A DNA stretch of 35,228 bases from Treponema sp. GTDB lineage: Bacteria; Spirochaetota; Spirochaetia; Treponematales; Breznakiellaceae. Location: positions 1 through 35,228 of the forward strand of contig JAITIC010000094.1 of the NCBI GenBank assembly GCA_031279635.1. Direction: 5' to 3'. Position numbers and translations under genes: made by a program. Of the stretch, positions 32,081 to 35,228 are shown in pieces. Below the pieces are notes generated by a model. That model was not told the DNA's origin and did no database searches. It saw only the letters and a program-made list of their open reading frames with translations. Position 1 is the stretch's first letter. Each line of letters starts with the position of its first letter.

Positions 32081-32596
32081 ATGAAACGTCTTTTTGTTTG
32101 TTCGCTTTTGACGGTTTCTCTTTTGCTCCCGGCCGTCGCTTTTGCCCACGGCGTGGATGTTTCCGATGTGACCGGCCAGGCCGGTGTCAGGACGGTCCGC
32201 TTTGGCTATACAGACGGCGAGTTCATGCTCTTTGCAAAAGTCAAGGTCTACCCGCCTTCCACACCGGACGCTACCGTGCAGGAAAGCATGACCGACCGTG
32301 ACGGGTATTTCAGCTTTGTCCCCTTCGAGAACGGCGACTGGCGGCTGACGGCGGAAGACGGCATGGGGCACATGGGAGAAATAGTTGTCACCGTGGCTGA
32401 CGGGACGGCGCGGGAAGCGGCGCCTCAGGCGGAAAATGCGGCCCCTTCCAACAGACTGCCAAGGCTAATTGCAATCGCGCTGGGCCTGAGCGTCATTTTC
32501 AACGTGTTTGCGTTTTGGTATCTAATAGGACGGAAACTCAAAAAAAAGGGGAAGCCCGCCGATGGTTCTCCTCCGGGAGCCGCCCATGCACATTAG
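32081..32596 (+). CDS. NikL-like membrane-anchored component of the cobalt/nickel importer
   Basis: The protein has 171 residues. The signal peptide MKRLFVCSLLTVSLLLPAVAFA is followed by a mature N-terminal His (HGVDVSD). A short beta domain (FGYTDGEFMLFAKVKVYPPS, DRDGYFSFVPFENGDWRLTAEDG) comes next. A C-terminal membrane span (about 128-146, LIAIALGLSVIFNVFAFWYL) leads to a basic tail ending in AAHAH. The layout of an N-terminal signal, a small periplasmic domain and a C-terminal anchor fits NikL, which replaces the small subunit CbiN in some systems. It overlaps cbiM by 11 bases, so the two are produced together. His residues at both ends may handle metal; this is inference. Confidence 0.75.
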   Translation: MKRLFVCSLLTVSLLLPAVAFAHGVDVSDVTGQAGVRTVRFGYTDGEFMLFAKVKVYPPSTPDATVQESMTDRDGYFSFVPFENGDWRLTAEDGMGHMGEIVVTVADGTAREAAPQAENAAPSNRLPRLIAIALGLSVIFNVFAFWYLIGRKLKKKGKPADGSPPGAAHAH

Positions 32597-33179
32597 CGAA
32601 GGCGTGCTCTCGCCGCCGGTTCTCGCCGCGGGCTGGACGCTGGCGGCGGGCGCTCTGGCCGTGGGCTTGAAAAAAACGCCGGTGGAAAAACTGCCGGAAA
32701 CCGCCCTTGTGTCCGCTGCGCTCTTTTTGGCGTCTCTGGTTCACGTCCCGCTGGGGCCTTCGAGCATCCACCTGACCCTGCTGGGGCTTGCGGGGATGCT
32801 CCTTGGTTGGAGCGTCTTTCCCGCCCTGTTTATCGCGCTGTTTTTGCAGGGCCTTCTGTTCCAGTTCGGCGGCCTCCTTTCCCTTGGCGTCAACACGGCG
32901 GTGATGGGAACTGCGGCGCTGGCCGGTTACTATGTTTTCCGCGTTTTCCGGGCCGCTCCGGGCAGGCCGCAATTTGTCGCGGCGTTTTGCGCGGGCTTTG
33001 CCGCGGTCATCACCGGTACCGTTCTGGTTTGCGGCGCGTTGTTTTTTTCCGACATGGAATTAAAAGCGACCGCCACGCTGCTCTTTGCCGCCAATCTGCC
33101 GCTTGCCGCGGTGGAGGGGATCGTCTCGGCGTTTATCACCGCTTTTCTCGCAAGAATAATGCCGCGCTATGTATCTTGA
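32586..33179 (+). CDS. cbiM: Substrate-binding membrane component of cobalt/nickel ECF transporter
   Basis: The protein has 197 residues from ATG 32586. This start is decisive: the family needs an exact N-terminal MHI-EG sequence (MHISEGVLSP here), because the N-terminal amine, the second-residue His and an internal His bind the metal. The track start at 32562 would bury this end. His2, His53 (VHVPLGPSS) and His62 (SIHLTLLG) are present, as is GGLLSLGVNTAVMG near residue 95. About six or seven membrane spans. It forms the S-component with CbiQ and CbiO. Whether cobalt or nickel is carried cannot be read from sequence alone; the cobalamin genes opposite favour cobalt. Confidence 0.93.
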   Translation: MHISEGVLSPPVLAAGWTLAAGALAVGLKKTPVEKLPETALVSAALFLASLVHVPLGPSSIHLTLLGLAGMLLGWSVFPALFIALFLQGLLFQFGGLLSLGVNTAVMGTAALAGYYVFRVFRAAPGRPQFVAAFCAGFAAVITGTVLVCGALFFSDMELKATATLLFAANLPLAAVEGIVSAFITAFLARIMPRYVS

Positions 33180-33858
33180 CCGGCTCGAATATAAACACGA
33201 TTTGCTTGTTTCTATAGACGGACGCTGCCGCTTTCTTTCGGCGGCGTTTTTCATTGCCTCAGTGGTTTATTCAACAAAAACACTCACCCTGTCACTCGTT
33301 ATTGTGGCGTGCCTGATTGTATTATCACGTGGATTGCGTGTAACACTATTACGTTTAATCCCGGTCAATATGATGACAGCGGCGGTATGGATTCCCGTGC
33401 TGTTTGGTTTTAATGCCGCAGGCGCGCTGCTTTACACACTGCGCATCAACGCCGCCGCGTTATTGTATATGTGTTTTATAATACCGATGAATATCAGCGC
33501 CCTTTCCTCATCAATGACAAAACTGTACATACCGGAAAAACTGGTCGCGCTTTTTATACTGACCTACCGTTATATTTTTTTGATGTATCAGGGATTATCT
33601 ACCGCCCTGGTATCAATGCGCCTGCGGAGCGTTCGTAACAGTACGGTGTACCGGTGGCGTTCCCTTGCGGCGGTATTCGCCACAACACTGACAGGCGCCG
33701 TCTTTCGCGCGGGCAGGGTATCCCGCGCCATGACGGCGCGGGGTTTTGACGGCGCTTTTCCGGTAACGGCCGCCTTCAAATGGAAATTACGCGACAGCGT
33801 GTTACTTGTCCTCTGCGTTTTTACCGCGTTATGTATCGGGGTATTATGGAACAATTAA
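33169..33858 (+). CDS. cbiQ: Transmembrane (T) component of cobalt/nickel ECF transporter
   Basis: The protein has 229 residues. An N-terminal pair of spans (FLSAAFFIASVVYSTKTLTL, LVIVACLIVLSRGL) is followed by LIPVNMMTAAVWIPVLFGFN. The two coupling segments are visible: SMRLRSVRN near 148-156 and SRAMTARGFDG near 188-198. The Ala-Arg-Gly type motifs in these segments contact the ATPase in this family. It overlaps cbiM by 11 bases and cbiO by 13, so production of the subunits is coupled. It couples ATP hydrolysis by CbiO to metal release from CbiM. Confidence 0.9.
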   Translation: MYLDRLEYKHDLLVSIDGRCRFLSAAFFIASVVYSTKTLTLSLVIVACLIVLSRGLRVTLLRLIPVNMMTAAVWIPVLFGFNAAGALLYTLRINAAALLYMCFIIPMNISALSSSMTKLYIPEKLVALFILTYRYIFLMYQGLSTALVSMRLRSVRNSTVYRWRSLAAVFATTLTGAVFRAGRVSRAMTARGFDGAFPVTAAFKWKLRDSVLLVLCVFTALCIGVLWNN

Positions 33859-34577
33859 TTGTACAAAATATATCCTGTGTTTACGATAAATCAATTGTTT
33901 CGCTTGACGCTGTCAGCTTTACTGTCGGACGCAATGAATGTATTTGTATCGCGGGGGCGAACGGTTCCGGCAAATCGACCCTGCTGCAAATCATAGCGGG
34001 CTGTATAAAGAGCGCGTCCGGCAGCGTCATTATTAACGGTGTACCGCAAAAGGCCAACGCGCAAAACAAAGCGTGCGGTATTGTTTTTCAGAACCCGGAG
34101 GATCAGCTTTTTATGCCGGCAGTCTGGGAAGACGTCGCTTTCGGCATAATGAAAAAAGGCGTGAAAAGTGAGGAAGCGAGAGCGCTTGCCCTTGCCGCGC
34201 TTAAATCGGTGGAAGCCGAAGAGCTTGCGGATCGGCCTCCGTATAAACTTTCCGGCGGCGAAAAACAGCGGGCCGCGCTTGCCGGCGCGCTCATTATGGA
34301 GCCGGATATTCTTTTGCTTGATGAACCGACCGCCTCCCTTGACCCCCGCGCGAGAAAAAACATAATCGGTTTGCTAAAAAAGATATGCTGTACAAAGATT
34401 ATAGCGACCCATGACCTTGACATGGCGCTGGAACTGGCGCGGCGGGTTGTTTTTTTGCATAAGGGCAGAATCGCCGCCGATTGCCCCGCGCCCGGCCTTT
34501 TGCTGGATGAAGGTTTTTTACAGGGCATCGGCCTGGAACTGCCGCTGGGGCTCATTCCCCGCTCCGGTATTTTTTGA
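33846..34577 (+). CDS. cbiO: ATPase component of cobalt/nickel ECF transporter
   Basis: The protein has 243 residues from ATG 33846 (MEQLIVQNIS); the track start at 33780 lies inside cbiQ and is rejected. ABC motifs: Walker A GANGSGKST (37-45), Q-loop FQNPEDQLF (Gln82), signature LSGGEKQ (135-141), Walker B ILLLDE (155-160) and the H-loop His189 in IIATHD. FQNPEDQLF is characteristic of CbiO/EcfA ATPases. It is shorter than many relatives (about 270-280) because the C-terminal extension is reduced. Only one ATPase is encoded, so it presumably works as a homodimer. Confidence 0.95.
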   Translation: MEQLIVQNISCVYDKSIVSLDAVSFTVGRNECICIAGANGSGKSTLLQIIAGCIKSASGSVIINGVPQKANAQNKACGIVFQNPEDQLFMPAVWEDVAFGIMKKGVKSEEARALALAALKSVEAEELADRPPYKLSGGEKQRAALAGALIMEPDILLLDEPTASLDPRARKNIIGLLKKICCTKIIATHDLDMALELARRVVFLHKGRIAADCPAPGLLLDEGFLQGIGLELPLGLIPRSGIF

Positions 34578-34649
34578 AGATGATCATTCCGGTAGGACAA
34601 ATAAGGGAAAGGTGCAAAAATTCTCCCGTCCTTACCGCGCGCAAAGCGC

Positions 34650-34708
34650 CGGACTTTTGGCTTGAAATCGTCTTGTTTGTCCGTGTTTGCCGGTGCGGTT
34701 CGTGGAAT
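34650..34708 (+). repeat. Diverged second copy of a CGGACTTTTGG stretch
   Basis: CGGACTTTTGG followed by TTTGTCCGTG and GTGCGGTTCGTGG resembles 11391-11446 in order and spacing, at roughly two-thirds identity by eye. The region 34578-34737 holds nothing else I can name. Confidence 0.3.
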
Positions 34709-34737
34709 TTTTTCCCCTGCGTAACATGAGATAACAG

Positions 34738-34766
34738 TTGAAATTTCATACAGAAGGCGCTATAAT
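34738..34766 (+). promoter_or_regulatory. Strong sigma70-like promoter for the small unknown protein and lipoprotein genes
   Basis: TTGAAA (34738-34743), a 17-base spacer and a perfect TATAAT (34761-34766). The ATG of the next gene is at 34825 and GAGGTGA lies in between. Confidence 0.75.
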
Positions 34767-34824
34767 TACAGCGGATACAGGCAGCCGGCAGCGGCAACAG
34801 TATAGAATAGTGAGGTGAACGGCC

Positions 34825-35127
34825 ATGGAAACTCAATTCCCGCATAACGGCGATTCCGCGCCCTTGCGGTTTTTCCGTTGTCAATCCCCCCCTGTGTTTT
34901 CCGGCAAAGAATTTCCCGCAGTGAACCGAAGGTTCGGTAGCGGCGCGCTTGAACGGATCCAAAACAACTATGACTCTTCCCCGCTGTGCGCCGTCCGAAT
35001 ATCAGGGAGAGAATGTGTGGGCAGTTCCACCATACTGGTACGGCCGCTGACGCGCCTCACTTTGACGGAGATCAGCGCCACACAAGGCGCGGAGCGGGTC
35101 ACCATAGGCCTGGATTTGCAATTCTAA
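34825..35127 (+). CDS. Small hypothetical protein
   Basis: The protein has 100 residues. I recognise no family. The N-terminal third is Pro/Phe/Arg-rich (SAPLRFFRCQSPPVFSGKEF) and the C-terminal half is beta-like (STILVRPLTRLTLTEISATQ). There are three cysteines and no signal peptide or membrane segment. It is supported as a real gene by a strong promoter at 34738-34766, a GAGGTGA site with proper spacing, and a second gene 12 bases downstream. It probably forms an operon with that lipoprotein gene. Confidence 0.55.
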   Translation: METQFPHNGDSAPLRFFRCQSPPVFSGKEFPAVNRRFGSGALERIQNNYDSSPLCAVRISGRECVGSSTILVRPLTRLTLTEISATQGAERVTIGLDLQF

Positions 35128-35139
35128 AGGGAGAATGAC

Positions 35140-35228
35140 ATGAAGAACGCGCGAGGGTATACCAGAATCATCGGCGTGATTCTGTGCGGATTAAGCTGCC
35201 TGCTGGCCGGCTGCGAAGGCGCGGTGGG
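35140..35228 (+). CDS. N-terminal fragment of a lipoprotein (cut by window end)
   Basis: The ATG at 35140 follows AAGGGAGAA. The 29 complete codons read a lipoprotein signal peptide: MKNARGYTRIIGVILCGLSC, then LLAGC with the lipobox cysteine at residue 25. After processing the protein would be lipid-anchored. The function is outside the window. It is too short for the ORF track. Confidence 0.75.
   Translation, partial: MKNARGYTRIIGVILCGLSCLLAGCEGAV

Overview
The window reads as chromosomal DNA of a moderately GC-rich, host-associated or free-living anaerobe. A Treponema-like spirochaete is my best guess. This rests on the overall look of the proteins (PPDK, TPR-rich membrane and periplasmic proteins, EF-P, anaerobic-type cobalamin genes) and on the absence of any plasmid or phage hallmark; I could not run a taxonomic search. 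Coding density is high. I recognise no rRNA, tRNA, CRISPR array or intact insertion sequence.

Layout. (1) 1-5150: a repeat-rich leader, then a SprT-like zincin, RNA 2',3'-cyclic phosphodiesterase (thpR), elongation factor P (efp, with its own promoter) and an RsmC-like methyltransferase. This last gene converges on a radical-SAM/helix-hairpin-helix protein of the DNA-modification/repair type. (2) 5085-5591: a gene-free block packed with nested hairpins. (3) 5592-11341: pyruvate,phosphate dikinase (ppdK) divergent from glycogen phosphorylase (glgP). The ppdK product carries a histone-H1-like Lys/Ala/Pro tail of about 130 residues encoded by a 90-bp tandem repeat. (4) 11476-17421: a YhhQ-type queuosine-precursor transporter, a polytopic membrane protein, a DUF4062 plus winged-helix protein, a TPR protein with a metallophosphoesterase, a second TPR protein, and a frameshifted nitroreductase pseudogene. 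(5) 17599-23556: a large TPR protein translationally coupled to an AI-2E-family (PerM) membrane protein, the conserved ACT-domain/UPF0210 pair, and queA. (6) 23672-30902 (minus): a tightly overlapping cobalamin operon, cbiHJ-cbiET-cbiA-cbiD-cbiF-cbiG. (7) 31237-34577 (plus, divergent): an ECF-type cobalt/nickel importer, nikK-like, nikL-like, cbiM, cbiQ, cbiO. (8) 34825-end: a small unknown protein and the start of a lipoprotein gene.

How the genes work together. Regions 6 and 7 form one divergent regulon in outline: metal import feeds corrin-ring synthesis by the early-cobalt (anaerobic) route. Several pathway steps (for example CbiL, CbiC, a cobalt chelatase, CbiB and CbiP) are not in the window and must be elsewhere if the pathway is complete. 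yhhQ and queA both serve tRNA queuosine modification but are 10 kb apart. ppdK and glgP share a divergent promoter region and both act in central carbohydrate metabolism.

Non-coding structure is a second theme. A modular hairpin repeat occurs at four places (1-132, 12305-12376, 15957-16118, 22433-22482), in both orientations. Good sigma70-like promoters can be read upstream of several genes. In three cases (glgP, the DUF4062 gene, the cbi operon) the -10 element sits only 6-8 bases before the ATG, which predicts leaderless or nearly leaderless mRNAs.
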